DNA from: Nocardioides cavernae
GTDB taxonomy: Bacteria; Actinomycetota; Actinomycetes; Propionibacteriales; Nocardioidaceae
Length of the DNA stretch: 64,000 bases
NCBI RefSeq assembly: GCF_016907475.1
Contig: NZ_JAFBCA010000001.1
Location: 1,302,001 to 1,366,000 of the forward strand
Reading direction: 5' to 3'
Shown: one piece after another, positions 33,475 to 44,350 of the stretch
Position numbering within the stretch: the first letter of the stretch is position 1
Layout: every line of letters begins with the position of its first letter
The notes under the pieces: model-generated
Told to the model about the DNA's origin: nothing
Seen by the model: only the letters and a program-made list of their open reading frames with translations
The model's database searches: none
Made by a program: the position numbers and the translations under genes

Positions 33475-33584
33475 CGCATTTCGGCGCAGTGGCCCCACCG
33501 CTCTCACCCACCCTGCGTGAGGTGCAAGTCGGCCGGTCGTCCCAGCCTGAGAGCAAGGTGCAGCGCGGACAGGAGGGAGCAGTG
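33475..33584. other. intergenic stretch at the left edge of the accessory block
   Basis: About 110 bases between the tRNA-Ala terminator and the short ORF at 33585. I see no gene, no copy of the tRNA 3' end and no further hairpin of note. AGGAGGGAG at 33571-33579 is the ribosome binding site of the following short ORF. Confidence 0.5.
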
Positions 33585-33620
33585 ATGTCCAGACCTGCAG
33601 GGCGGAGACGAGGCGGATGA
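33585..33620 (+). CDS. 11-residue Arg-rich leader ORF overlapping the DUF2254 start
   Basis: ATG at 33585 opens MSRPAGRRRGG, preceded at 33571-33579 by AGGAGGGAG, and its TGA overlaps the ATG of the next gene (ATGA at 33617). The DUF2254 gene has no comparable ribosome binding site of its own, so translational coupling through this mini-ORF is plausible. It may equally be chance; codon bias is not informative at this length. Confidence 0.35.
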   Translation: MSRPAGRRRGG

Positions 33621-34921
33621 GCTGGGCCGCCCGTTTCCAGCTGCGGCAGCACTTCCGCCAGAGCCTGTGGGCAGTGCCCCTGCTGGGTGCGATCGCCGGC
33701 GCGGGACTCGCCGTCATCGACCTGGGTGTGGAGGCTCGGGTCACGATGCCTGGATCGTGGTCCTACTCGCCGTCGACCGCGATCAGCGTGCTGACGACGG
33801 TGTCCGGGGCGATGGTCGGGCTCCTGGGCCTCGTCGTCACGGTCGGCGTCCTCGTCGTCCAGATGGCCACCGGCACCCTCTCGCCGCGCTTCATGCGACT
33901 TTGGTATCGCGACCGCCTGCAAAAGCTGGTGCTCGCTGCGTTCACCGCGACCTTCGCCTTCTCGTTCGCGCTGCTCGGCACCATCGAGGCTGGGTCAGTA
34001 CCGGATCTCGGGGTGACCATGGCCGGCTTCGCCGTCGCCGTCGACCTGGTGCTGCTGTTGTTGTACCTGGACCGTTTCGTGCACGCGCTGCGTCCGGTCG
34101 CGGTCGCCGCAGCGGTGGCGCGGTCGGGTCGAGCTGTCGTCGCCGAGGTCGATGACGCCGGGATCGACCTGCAGGCCGGGAACCAGAGTCCCCGGGAGGT
34201 GCAGGGCCGCAGGGCCCAGGTCCGGTCGAGGAAGTCGGGCGCGATCCAGGCGATGGACGCGCGCGGGATGGTCGCCGTCGCCACCCGGCACGACCTCACG
34301 TGCGTGCTCACGTGCTCCGTCGGCGACTTCGTGAACGCCGGCTCGGTGGTCATGGACGTCTACGGCTCACCGGACCGCCGCGTGCTGCGACGGCTCCGCG
34401 GGAAGATCGCGTTGGGGCACGAACGAACGATCGACCAGGACCCCGCGTACGCGCTGCGGATCATCGTCGACATCGCCATCCGGGCACTCTCGCCCGCTGT
34501 GAACGACCCCACCACAGCAACGCAGATGATCAACTACCTGGGCGCCGTGCTCACTGACGTCGGAGAGCGGGAGCTGGGCAGGCACGGGTACCTGTTCGAC
34601 GCGGAGGGACATCTGAGGCTCGCCTTTCGCATGCGCACCTGGGACGACTACCTCCACCTCGGTGTCTCGGAGATCCGGGAGTACGGGCGGGGTTCTCCGC
34701 AGGTGTGCCGTCGCCTGAGGGCGATGCTCGCAGACCTCGAGGACACCGTCCTGCCCGTCAATCGGCCCGCGGTCCGACGCGAGCTCGAGGTGCTGGACCG
34801 GACCGTACGGCTCTCCTTCATCGAGGGCCCCGACCAGGCGTTCGCGCTCGGACGGGACCGGCAGGGAATCGGCGGGGCCTCCCAGGCGCCGCCCGTGGCC
34901 CACGTCGCTGACGGGGAGTAG
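33617..34921 (+). CDS. DUF2254 family membrane protein
   Basis: A 434-residue integral membrane protein. Four hydrophobic helices lie in the first ~165 residues ('LWAVPLLGAIAGAGLAVIDL', 'ISVLTTVSGAMVGLLGLVVTVGVLVVQ' region, 'LVLAAFTATFAFSFALLG', 'MAGFAVAVDLVLLLLYLDRFV'). A soluble C-terminal part contains 'SGAIQAMDARGMVAVA', 'VGDFVNAGSVVMDVYG' and 'RTIDQDPAYALRIIVDIAIRALSPAVNDPTTA', the DUF2254 hallmark. Members are predicted membrane proteins of unknown role. First gene of the accessory block after tRNA-Ala. Residues 234-270 resemble a small beta domain that could bind a ligand. Confidence 0.85.
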   Translation: MSWAARFQLRQHFRQSLWAVPLLGAIAGAGLAVIDLGVEARVTMPGSWSYSPSTAISVLTTVSGAMVGLLGLVVTVGVLVVQMATGTLSPRFMRLWYRDRLQKLVLAAFTATFAFSFALLGTIEAGSVPDLGVTMAGFAVAVDLVLLLLYLDRFVHALRPVAVAAAVARSGRAVVAEVDDAGIDLQAGNQSPREVQGRRAQVRSRKSGAIQAMDARGMVAVATRHDLTCVLTCSVGDFVNAGSVVMDVYGSPDRRVLRRLRGKIALGHERTIDQDPAYALRIIVDIAIRALSPAVNDPTTATQMINYLGAVLTDVGERELGRHGYLFDAEGHLRLAFRMRTWDDYLHLGVSEIREYGRGSPQVCRRLRAMLADLEDTVLPVNRPAVRRELEVLDRTVRLSFIEGPDQAFALGRDRQGIGGASQAPPVAHVADGE

Positions 34922-35007
34922 CGTCTGATCACCTTCGTGCGAGGAGGCACCCGGTTCACCCGCCGTGGAGGATGCTGCCTGCCGCTCCATCGAGCAGCGT
35001 GACGATC

Positions 35008-35436
35008 ATGGACCTGATCGCCGCGCGCCTCCGCCTCTGGTGGGCGGGCGCGCTCGTGGTGCTGGTGGCGACGCTTGCCGGCTGTGGATCCGGATCCGGT
35101 GAGGACGACACCCCCGCCGTCTGCTCCAGCGTCGATGCCCTGCGGTCCTCTGTCACAGCCCTGACCGACGTGCAGGTCGAGCGAGGCGCACTGGACACGT
35201 TCCAGAAGGCCTTCGACAAGGTGAGGTCGAACCTGAGCACAGTGGTGAAGGACGCCAAGCGCGAGTACGCGGACGAGGTGGACACCGTCGAGGAGGCCAT
35301 GTCCGACCTCGGCACGAGCCTCGACGCAGCCGTCTCAGGACCGACTGCTCCGAACATCGCCGCGGTGGGCGCGGCGTCCCAGGCCCTGGGTACGTCGATC
35401 AGCGCGCTGGTCGACGCGGTCGACAGCACCTGCTGA
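35008..35436 (+). CDS. small lipoprotein of unknown function
   Basis: A 142-residue exported lipoprotein: charged start, hydrophobic core 'WWAGALVVLVATLAGC' ending in a lipobox Leu-Ala-Gly-Cys with Cys26, then a Gly/Ser linker. The mature part is helical with 'CSSVDALRSSVTALTDVQVERGALDTF' and 'VKDAKREYADEVDTVEEAM', probably a three-helix bundle closed by a Cys at each end. The ATG at 35008 gives a normal signal length; ATG 34972 and GTG 34999 upstream are in frame. It lies 15 bases before the convergent epimerase stop. Function not recognised. Confidence 0.7.
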   Translation: MDLIAARLRLWWAGALVVLVATLAGCGSGSGEDDTPAVCSSVDALRSSVTALTDVQVERGALDTFQKAFDKVRSNLSTVVKDAKREYADEVDTVEEAMSDLGTSLDAAVSGPTAPNIAAVGAASQALGTSISALVDAVDSTC

Positions 35437-35451
35437 CGCCCGCCCCGGTTG

Positions 35452-36399
35452 TCAGCGCGCGTCGCTCAGGCGCGTCGGATCGACGACCGGACGCAGCCCC
35501 CACGAGCACCGCCACGGTGTTCCCGGCTCCAGCTCGAGGAGGTCCACGCCGGTGCGGAAGGCGTCCGGAGGACAGGTCATCGGCTCGATGGCAACGGCTG
35601 TGCGCCGTCGGTGCGGCTCGCTCACCTGGTCTGCGGTGTAGACCATGAGGTGACGAAAGGCGTGGTCGACCCACAGCTCGACGGACCGTCCGTCAGCCGG
35701 GTCGCCCAGACGAGCCACCGCACGTCCGTCGCGGCCGACGACGAGGTCGCTGAACGCCGTGTCCAGCTCGATCGGTCCGATCCTGCGCGGCTGCCGGAAG
35801 TCGTGCGGGGTCCCGGCCACGCCGGTCGACGTCGTCACGCCGGCCGGACCGTCCGGATCGACGAAGGCGGCAGCAGGGACGGTCAGGTCGAGTCCGTCGA
35901 TCGACGCCGTGCCGAGCGTGAGGTAGGGATGGAAGCCGACCCCGAACGGTGCTGGGTCACGATCGGCATTGACCGCCTCGAGGGTCACCGTCAACCCCGA
36001 CTCGTCCAGCGCGTAGGTGACCTGGAGGTGGAGGTGCCACTCGTACCCGGGTTGCGGGCGAACGGCGCAGGCCAGGGTGACCGCAGCGGCGTCCCGCTCG
36101 ACGAGGGTCCAGTCGAGCCAGCGCACCAGTCCGTGGATGGCGTCGTGTCGACCGATCTCGTTCAGCGGCGCCTGACAAGGACGGCCGCGATACTCGTAGT
36201 GCCCGTCGGTCAGCCTGTTGGGCCAGGGTGCGAGCACCTGTCCCCGGCCGTCGGTGGCGCGCCTGCCGGCTCCGAAGCCGTCGACCACGTCCATCGCGCC
36301 CACGCTGTAGTGGCGGAGGGTCGCACCGACCTGTGTGACGACCGCTTCCGAGTCGCGGTGCGCGATGCCGTACTGCTCACCCGACGGCGGGGCCCGCAT
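35452..36399 (-). CDS. aldose 1-epimerase family protein
   Basis: Mutarotase-type enzyme interconverting alpha and beta anomers of an aldose. The 315 residues show the galactose-mutarotase fold: 'QVGATLRHYSVGAMDVVDGF' (residues ~23-42), 'LAPWPNRLTDGHYEYRG', catalytic-type His in 'IHGLVRWLDW' and 'VGFHPYLTLG', and the general-base Glu in 'AVAIEPMTCPPDAF' near the C-terminus. The ATG at 36399 is preferred over GTG/ATG codons further upstream because the fold begins immediately after it. Same strand as GH15 and zwf, 60 bases downstream of GH15, so probably one transcript. In context it would supply the anomer used by the facing sugar dehydrogenase (inference). Confidence 0.88.
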   Translation of the reverse strand: MRAPPSGEQYGIAHRDSEAVVTQVGATLRHYSVGAMDVVDGFGAGRRATDGRGQVLAPWPNRLTDGHYEYRGRPCQAPLNEIGRHDAIHGLVRWLDWTLVERDAAAVTLACAVRPQPGYEWHLHLQVTYALDESGLTVTLEAVNADRDPAPFGVGFHPYLTLGTASIDGLDLTVPAAAFVDPDGPAGVTTSTGVAGTPHDFRQPRRIGPIELDTAFSDLVVGRDGRAVARLGDPADGRSVELWVDHAFRHLMVYTADQVSEPHRRRTAVAIEPMTCPPDAFRTGVDLLELEPGTPWRCSWGLRPVVDPTRLSDAR

Positions 36400-36459
36400 G
36401 CGTCGCCCCTTCCACGTCCGAGGTCTCCGTCGGTCGGGGAGAGCGCGACGCAGGCGCAC

Positions 36460-38336
<1,877 letters not shown>

Positions 38337-38340
<4 letters not shown>

Positions 38341-39743
38341 CGCGCGTTCCACGGGTCGTGCCAGCCGCCGTAGTCGGCCGTCAGCCGGTCTGCCTCCGCC
38401 GGTCCCCAGGATCCCGGGGCGTACGCATGGACCGGAGGTGGTGCGTCGAGCAGCGGCTGCATGATCCGCCAGGTCTCGTCGACCCCGTCCTGCCGGGTGA
38501 ACCGGGTGCTGTCCCCGCGCAGCGCCGCATGCAGGAGGACCTCGTAGGGCGTGGCGCCCTCACCGCCCTGGTCGGCGAACTCCATGTCGAGGTCGATCCT
38601 CCCGACGGCCGAGAGGTCGCTGCGGCGGGCGTCCAGGATCACGCGGATCCCCGTCGACGGGTCCAGCTTGACGACGACCTGGTTCGCTTCCGTCTGCGGC
38701 CCCATGACGCCGAAGCCCAACGGTGGCGGACGTTTGAAGACGAGCCGCAGCTCGGTCTGGGTGACGGGGAGCCGCTTGCCGGTCCGGATGAAGAACGGGA
38801 CACCCGACCACCGCCAGTTCTCGACCTCGAGCCGCATCGCTGCGTAGGTCTCCGTGGCCGAGTCCGGTGCCACCCCGTCGATGTCGAGATACCCGGCGTA
38901 CTGCCCCCGGACGTAGTGAGCCGGGTCCGCCGCGACGACCGCCTTGAAGAGGGCCACCTGCGCATCCTTGATCGACGTCAGGTCACCGCGCGAGGGCGCC
39001 TCCATCGCCGCCGCCGACACGACCTGCATCAGGTGGTTGACCACGACGTCGCGCATCGCCCCGACGGGGTCGTAGAAGTGGCCACGGTCCTCGACGCCGA
39101 AGTCCTCCGACATGTTGATCTGCACGTGCGAGACGTAGTTCCGGTTCCAGACCGGCTCGAGGATCGTGTTCGCGAAGCGCAGGTGCAGGATCTCGTCGAT
39201 CCCCATCTTCCCGAGGTAGTGGTCGATGCGGAACAGCTGCGACTCGTCGATGTACTGGTGCAGCTCGTCTGCGAGCTCCCCGGCAGATGCCTGGTCGTGC
39301 CCGAACGGCTTCTCCACGACCACGCGAGCCGAGCCGGTCAGGTCGGCCTCGGCGAGGCCGTGCACCACCCTCCCGAAGAGGAAGGGCGGGATCTCGAGGT
39401 AGAACACCGGGCACTCAGCGCCCTTGATCGCGTCAGCGACCCGCTGGTAGGTGGCGGGGTCGGTGAAGTCGCCGTGCACGTACGACAGCCTCCCGGTGAA
39501 ACGGTCGAACACCGCCGGGTCGATCACCTCGCCCGTGCCCTCGATCGACTCGCGGGCGCGCGCGACGAGCTGGTCGAGGCTCCAGTCGTCGGCGGCGACG
39601 CCCACGACGGGACAGTCGAGCAGCCCCCGGGCCTCCAGCCGGTACAACGACCGGAACGTCATCACCCTCGCCAGGTCTCCGGTGATCCCGAAGACCACGA
39701 GGACGTCTGCCGGGCGCTGGTCGGAGCTCTGCGTCGGTGCCAC
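38337..39743 (-). CDS. zwf: glucose-6-phosphate dehydrogenase, divergent paralogue
   Basis: Oxidises glucose-6-phosphate to 6-phosphogluconolactone with NADP or NAD. The 468 residues hold the coenzyme motif 'FGITGDLARVMTFRSLYRLE' (residues ~18-37, where housekeeping enzymes have GGTGDLAxxKLxPALY) and the active-site loop 'FRIDHYLGKMGIDEIL', in which the usual Glu after Lys is Met. 'EDFGVEDRGHFYDPVGAMRDVVVNHLMQ' and the C-terminal 'YEVLLHAALRGDSTRFTRQDGVDETW' are normal. This subgroup travels with GH15 in actinobacteria as far as I recall, so a second zwf is expected elsewhere. The GTG at 39743 has AGGGG at good distance. First gene of zwf-GH15-epimerase. Confidence 0.9.
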
Positions 39744-39821
39744 CGTCTTTCCCCTCAGCCTCTGCTCACGCATCCCCACATGGGGGCGGGACAGCACCGT
39801 GACCGCAGCGCCTCCCCGCTC

Positions 39822-39874
39822 CGTCGGATGATCCGACGCGAGGCCGAGAGGGACATCACCCGGAGGGGGTGATG
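39822..39874. promoter_or_regulatory. two palindromes in the divergent zwf/GMC promoter region
   Basis: CGTCGGAT-G-ATCCGACG (39822-39838) and CATCACCC-GGAGG-GGGTGATG (39854-39874) are perfect 8-bp inverted repeats. They lie between the divergent zwf (39743) and GMC (39935) starts, where a regulator could control both halves of the cluster. No regulator gene is adjacent. Confidence 0.5.
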
Positions 39875-39934
39875 CCAAATCTGGGTAGGTGCGCCACGTT
39901 CGGCGGAACCGCTTGCCAGAAGAGGTGTTCGACC

Positions 39935-41515
39935 ATGGCAGACGACCAGCACTACGACGTGGTGATCATCGGGACAGGAGCCGGGGGAGGGACCCTCGGG
40001 CACCGGCTCGCCACACGGGGCGTGAAGGTGCTCTGGCTCGAGCGCGGGGACTTCCTGCCCAGGGAGCGTGACAACTGGGAGACGCAGGCGGTGTTCGTCC
40101 GCGGCAAGTACCTCGCACCAGAGGTCTGGTACGACGGGCACGGCCACGACTTCCAGCCCGAGGTCAACTACTACGTCGGTGGCAACACGAAGTTCTACGG
40201 AGCGGCCCTCTTCCGGCTGCGACCGGAGGACTTCGGACAGGTGCGCCACCACGGCGGCATCTCGCCGGCCTGGCCCATCTCGTACGACGACCTCGAACCC
40301 TTCTACACCCAGGCCGAGCACCTGTACCTCGTGCACGGCCATCACGGCGAGGACCCGAGCGAGGGCCATGCCAGCGAGCAGTACCTCCACCCGCCGGTCT
40401 CCCACGAGCCCCGCATCCAGCAGCTGAGCGACGATCTGGAGAAGCAGGGTCTCCACCCGTTCCACCTGCCCATCGGCGTGAACCTCCAGGAGGCGGCGCC
40501 CGGCGTCGCAGCACATGCGAGCGCGTGCATCCGCTGCGACCGGGTGGACGGCTTCCCGTGCCTGCTCGACGCCAAGTCGGACGCGCAGGTCATCTGCGTC
40601 GACCCGGTCCTCGCCCAGGACAACGTCACCCTCGTGACCGGCGCGCACGTGCAGCGCCTCGAGACCGACGCGTCCGGCCACACGGTCACCGGTGTCGTCG
40701 CCACCCTGGACGACGGCACGGTCACCACGTTCACCGGTGACCTCGTCGTGGTCGCGTGTGGCGCGGTGAACTCCGCGGCCCTCCTGCTGAGGTCTCACAA
40801 CGATCGCTACCCGACCGGCCTGGCCAACGGCTCGGGCGTGGTCGGCCGTCACTACATGAGGCACAACAACGTCGCCCTGATGGCCGTCTCGCGCGAGCCC
40901 AACCCCACCAGGTTCCAGAAGACGCTCGCGATGAACGACTGGTACCTGGGTGCGGACGACTGGGACTTCCCCCTCGGCGGCATGCAGATGCTCGGCAAGT
41001 CCGACGACGAGGAGATCCACGCCCAGGCGCCGCGCTGGGCCGGCCGGCTCTCACCGGACCTGCCCTTCGAGGTCCTGGCGCACCACGCGGTCGACTTCTG
41101 GCTCTGCGGGGAGGACCTGCCGCTGCCGGAGAGCCGGGTGACGCTCGACCGCGACGGCGCCATCCACCTGAACGTCGAGGAGAAGAACAACGTCGAGGGC
41201 GTCAAGCGCCTGCGCCACAAGCTCGACGGGATGCTCGACAAGCTGGGCATGCGGCGACACCACCTGCTGGACCGCAGCCTCTACCTGCACAAGAGCATGC
41301 CCATCGGTGCGACGGCCCACCAGGCCGGCACCGTCAGGTTCGGCCGCGACCCCGTCTCGAGCGCACTCGACGTGAACTGCAAGGCCCACGACCTGGACAA
41401 CCTCTACGTGGTCGACACCAGCTTCTTCCCCAGCATCGGCGCCGTGAACCCCTCCCTGACCGCCATCGCCAACGCGCTACGTGTCGGCGACCACCTGGCC
41501 GAGCGGCTGGCCTGA
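39935..41515 (+). CDS. GMC-family FAD-dependent oxidoreductase with CxxC motif
   Basis: A flavin dehydrogenase/oxidase of 526 residues. The FAD motif is 'VVIIGTGAGGGTLGHRLA' (residues ~9-26), with 'VLWLERGDFLP' and 'NYYVGGNTKFYGAALFRLRPEDF' after it. A 'CIRCDRVDGFPC' segment places Cys198, Cys201 and Cys209 where related sugar dehydrogenases have a Cys cluster. The C-terminal catalytic region has 'HQAGTVRFG' and 'VVDTSFFPSIGAVNPSLTAIANAL' with the conserved His and Asn. No signal peptide. GMC members oxidise sugars, alcohols or sterols; with zwf, GH15 and epimerase divergent and a respiratory chain downstream, a sugar is the best guess. It precedes ndh by ten bases. Confidence 0.85.
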   Translation: MADDQHYDVVIIGTGAGGGTLGHRLATRGVKVLWLERGDFLPRERDNWETQAVFVRGKYLAPEVWYDGHGHDFQPEVNYYVGGNTKFYGAALFRLRPEDFGQVRHHGGISPAWPISYDDLEPFYTQAEHLYLVHGHHGEDPSEGHASEQYLHPPVSHEPRIQQLSDDLEKQGLHPFHLPIGVNLQEAAPGVAAHASACIRCDRVDGFPCLLDAKSDAQVICVDPVLAQDNVTLVTGAHVQRLETDASGHTVTGVVATLDDGTVTTFTGDLVVVACGAVNSAALLLRSHNDRYPTGLANGSGVVGRHYMRHNNVALMAVSREPNPTRFQKTLAMNDWYLGADDWDFPLGGMQMLGKSDDEEIHAQAPRWAGRLSPDLPFEVLAHHAVDFWLCGEDLPLPESRVTLDRDGAIHLNVEEKNNVEGVKRLRHKLDGMLDKLGMRRHHLLDRSLYLHKSMPIGATAHQAGTVRFGRDPVSSALDVNCKAHDLDNLYVVDTSFFPSIGAVNPSLTAIANALRVGDHLAERLA

Positions 41516-41525
41516 CCGCGGCGCG

Positions 41526-42923
41526 ATGGCCGACTCCCCGGTTCACCAGGTCGTCATCGTCGGAGGTGGCTTCGGCGGGCTGTTCGCTGCCAAGTTCTTG
41601 CGCCGGGCGCCTGTGGAGGTGACGCTCGTCGACGCGAGGAACTACCACCTCTTCCAGCCGCTGCTCTACCAGCTGGCGACCGGGATCCTGTCCGAGGGCG
41701 AGGTCGCGCCCCCGCTGCGGGAGATCCTGCGGCGGCACGCGAACGTCACCGTCGAGATGGCCACGGTCGAGGGCTTCGACCTGGCCGCCCGGACCGTCAC
41801 GGCGCAGCGGCCCGACGGCACGGTCCGCACCTACCCGTACGACAGCCTGGTCGTCGCCGCCGGAGCAGCGCAGTCGTACTTCGGCCACGACGAGTTCTCC
41901 CGCTACGCGCCGGGGATGAAGACGATCGACGACGCCCTCGAGCTGCGTGGCCGGATCTTCGGTGCCTTCGAGATGGCGGAGAACGAGCCGGACCCGGAGG
42001 CGCGTCGCGCCTGGCTCACCTTCGTCGTGGTCGGTGGGGGACCGACCGGGGTCGAGATCGCGGGCCAGATCGCGGAGCTGGCCCGCACGGGGCTCCAGGG
42101 CAACTTCCGCCGGATCGACCCCTCGGAGGCCGAGGTCCTGCTCGTCGACGGCGGCAAGGAGGTCCTGGCGACGTTCGGCGACCGCCTCTCGGCGAAGGCG
42201 GCCGCCGAGCTGCGCCGGCTCGGGGTCACGATCCGCAGCAAGTCCGTCGTCACGGACGTCGACCCGTTCGGGGTCGAGGTCCGCGGCGCCGACGGGACGA
42301 CCGAGCGGATCGTGTGTCGCACGAAGATCTGGGCCGCCGGCGTGCAGGCGTCGCCGCTGGCCCGACTGCTCGCCGAGGCCGGCGGGGCCACGTGCGACCG
42401 TGCCGGTCGCATCGTCGTGAACGACGACTGCACGCTTCCCGGCCACCCGGAGGTCTTCGCGATCGGCGACATGATGGCGCTCCGCGACCTTCCCGGTGTC
42501 GCCGAGGTGGCCATGCAGTCAGGCATCCACGCCGCCAACACGATCAAGCGCCGGCTGCACGGCGAGGAAGCGGCGATGTTCACCTACCGGGACCTCGGCA
42601 GCATGGCCACCATCTCCCGGTTCCACGCCGTGGTCAGCTTCAGGAAGCTCCGGCTGTCCGGCTTCCTCGGCTGGCTGATGTGGCTCCTGGTGCACATCAC
42701 CTTCCTCACCGGCTTCAGGAACCGGCTCTCCGCGATGTTCCACTGGACCGGGACGTTCGCGGCGGGCGGGCGCGCCGAACGCACCATCACGGTGCGGCAG
42801 ACGGTCGGTCGGGTCGTCCTCGAGCAGGCCGGCGAGGGTGACATCGCTCGAGTGGTGCCACCGTTCGTGCGACACGACGACGCCGGCGACGCAGCCCCGG
42901 ACGACGGACATCCGCCGCCATGA
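41526..42923 (+). CDS. ndh: type II NADH dehydrogenase (NDH-2)
   Basis: Non-proton-pumping NADH:quinone oxidoreductase, a 465-residue flavoprotein on the inner face of the membrane. Two Rossmann motifs are visible: 'VVIVGGGFGGLFAAKFLRRA' (residues ~8-27, FAD) and 'FVVVGGGPTGVEIAGQIAEL' (about 166-185, NADH). 'ARNYHLFQPLLYQLATGILSEGE' and 'KIWAAGVQASPLARLL' with 'FAIGDMMAL' follow the family, and the C-terminal 'LSGFLGWLMWLLVHITFLTGF' is the membrane-attachment helix pair of NDH-2. The ATG at 41526 lies ten bases after the GMC stop; its stop overlaps cydA (ATGA). It would feed electrons to quinone for the bd oxidase. Confidence 0.93.
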   Translation: MADSPVHQVVIVGGGFGGLFAAKFLRRAPVEVTLVDARNYHLFQPLLYQLATGILSEGEVAPPLREILRRHANVTVEMATVEGFDLAARTVTAQRPDGTVRTYPYDSLVVAAGAAQSYFGHDEFSRYAPGMKTIDDALELRGRIFGAFEMAENEPDPEARRAWLTFVVVGGGPTGVEIAGQIAELARTGLQGNFRRIDPSEAEVLLVDGGKEVLATFGDRLSAKAAAELRRLGVTIRSKSVVTDVDPFGVEVRGADGTTERIVCRTKIWAAGVQASPLARLLAEAGGATCDRAGRIVVNDDCTLPGHPEVFAIGDMMALRDLPGVAEVAMQSGIHAANTIKRRLHGEEAAMFTYRDLGSMATISRFHAVVSFRKLRLSGFLGWLMWLLVHITFLTGFRNRLSAMFHWTGTFAAGGRAERTITVRQTVGRVVLEQAGEGDIARVVPPFVRHDDAGDAAPDDGHPPP

Positions 42924-44350
42924 TCGAGGTCCTGACGAGCGTCCCCCTCGCCGTCGACCCGGTGCCGTGGGCACGGTCGCAGATGGCGTTCACGCTGGCC
43001 TTCCACATCATCCTCGTCCCGCTGGGGGTGTCGTGGTCCGTGATGGCCCTGATCGCCAACTACCGGGGGATCAAGCACGACGACGCGGACGCCCTGCTGC
43101 TCGCGCAGCGATGGTCGAAGTACATGGCGGTCACCTTCGCGGTGGGCGCCGTGACGGGGACGGTGCTGTCCTTCGAGTTCGGCCTGCTGTGGCCGAAGTT
43201 CATGGGGCAGTGGGGTGCGGCCTTCGGCGTGCCGTTCGCGTTCGAAGGGATCTTCTTCTTCGCCGAGGCCGTGTTCATCTCGATCTACATCTTCGGGTGG
43301 CGGCGCCTGAAGCCGTGGACCCACTTCTGGACGGGTGTGCCCATCGCGGTCGCCGGCATCTTCGGCAGCATCGCGGTGGTGTCGGCCAACGCGTGGATGA
43401 ACTCGCCCCAGGGCGTGACGCTCGACGCGTCGGGCAAGGTCACCGATGTCGACCCGATGAGGGTCATCTTCAACGACGCGATGCCGTTGATGGCGGCCCA
43501 CATGGTGGTGGCTGCCTACCTGGTGGGCGGCTTCATGGTCGCCTCGGTGTACGCGGTGGGAATGCTGCGCGGGCGCGCCGACCACTACCACCGGACCGGC
43601 TTCGTCATCGCCTTCACGGTGGCGGCGATCGCGACGCCCGTGCAGATGGGCGTCGGTGACGGACTCGCGCGTTGGGTCTACAACAACCAGCCCACCAAGT
43701 TCGCGGCGATCGAGATGGTGCCCAAGACCAGCAGCGACGTGCCGGAGGTGCTGCTCGGACACCTCGACTCGGAGGGTGAGGTGGTCGGCGGGATCCCCAT
43801 CCCGGGGCTGGCATCGATCCTGTCCGACCCCGGCAAGGGGACGTCGACCGAGATCCAGGGCCTCGAGGAGACCCCCGCCGCGGACCGCCCCACCAACCAC
43901 CAGGTGAACGTGACCCACCTCGCCTGGGACCTGATGATCGGCCTGGGCACGATGTTGTTCCTGCTGACCCTGTGGTGGTGGGCGGCCTGGATCTTCCGGC
44001 GGGACATGCCCCGGAGCAGGTGGTTCCTCCGGGCCTCGGCAGCCTCCGGGGTGCTCGCGGTGATCACCATGGAGGCGGGCTGGGTCGTCAGTGAGGTCGG
44101 ACGGCAGCCGTGGATCGTCTACGAGAAGATGAAGGTCGAGGACGCCGCCACCGGCAACACCGGGATCTGGATCACGTTCATCGGCGTGGTGCTGCTCTAC
44201 GTCGGCCTGGGCGTGACCACGATCCTCGTGCTGCGGCAGATGAGCCGCAGGTTCCGGGAGGGTGACCGCAACGGCGAGGCCGACGTGCCGTACGGGCCGA
44301 ACGACCCGGACCCGTCCTCCCCCGCGGACGACGAGAAGGTCCCGGTGTGA
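42920..44350 (+). CDS. cydA: cytochrome bd quinol oxidase subunit I
   Basis: Quinol-oxidising, haem-bearing subunit of the bd-type terminal oxidase. The 476 residues include 'PWARSQMAFTLAFHIILVPLGVSW' with the N-terminal haem-ligand His, 'GTVLSFEFGLLWPKFMGQWG', 'PFAFEGIFFFAEAVFISIYIFGW', 'MPLMAAHMVVAAYLVGGF' with a further His ligand, the Q-loop 'NNQPTKFAAIEMV' holding the Lys and Glu used for quinol, and the signature 'VGRQPWIVYEKMK'. The Q-loop is the short type. ATG overlaps the ndh stop and the cydB start overlaps its own stop, so ndh, cydA and cydB are translationally linked. No cydCD assembly genes follow here. Confidence 0.95.
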   Translation: MIEVLTSVPLAVDPVPWARSQMAFTLAFHIILVPLGVSWSVMALIANYRGIKHDDADALLLAQRWSKYMAVTFAVGAVTGTVLSFEFGLLWPKFMGQWGAAFGVPFAFEGIFFFAEAVFISIYIFGWRRLKPWTHFWTGVPIAVAGIFGSIAVVSANAWMNSPQGVTLDASGKVTDVDPMRVIFNDAMPLMAAHMVVAAYLVGGFMVASVYAVGMLRGRADHYHRTGFVIAFTVAAIATPVQMGVGDGLARWVYNNQPTKFAAIEMVPKTSSDVPEVLLGHLDSEGEVVGGIPIPGLASILSDPGKGTSTEIQGLEETPAADRPTNHQVNVTHLAWDLMIGLGTMLFLLTLWWWAAWIFRRDMPRSRWFLRASAASGVLAVITMEAGWVVSEVGRQPWIVYEKMKVEDAATGNTGIWITFIGVVLLYVGLGVTTILVLRQMSRRFREGDRNGEADVPYGPNDPDPSSPADDEKVPV

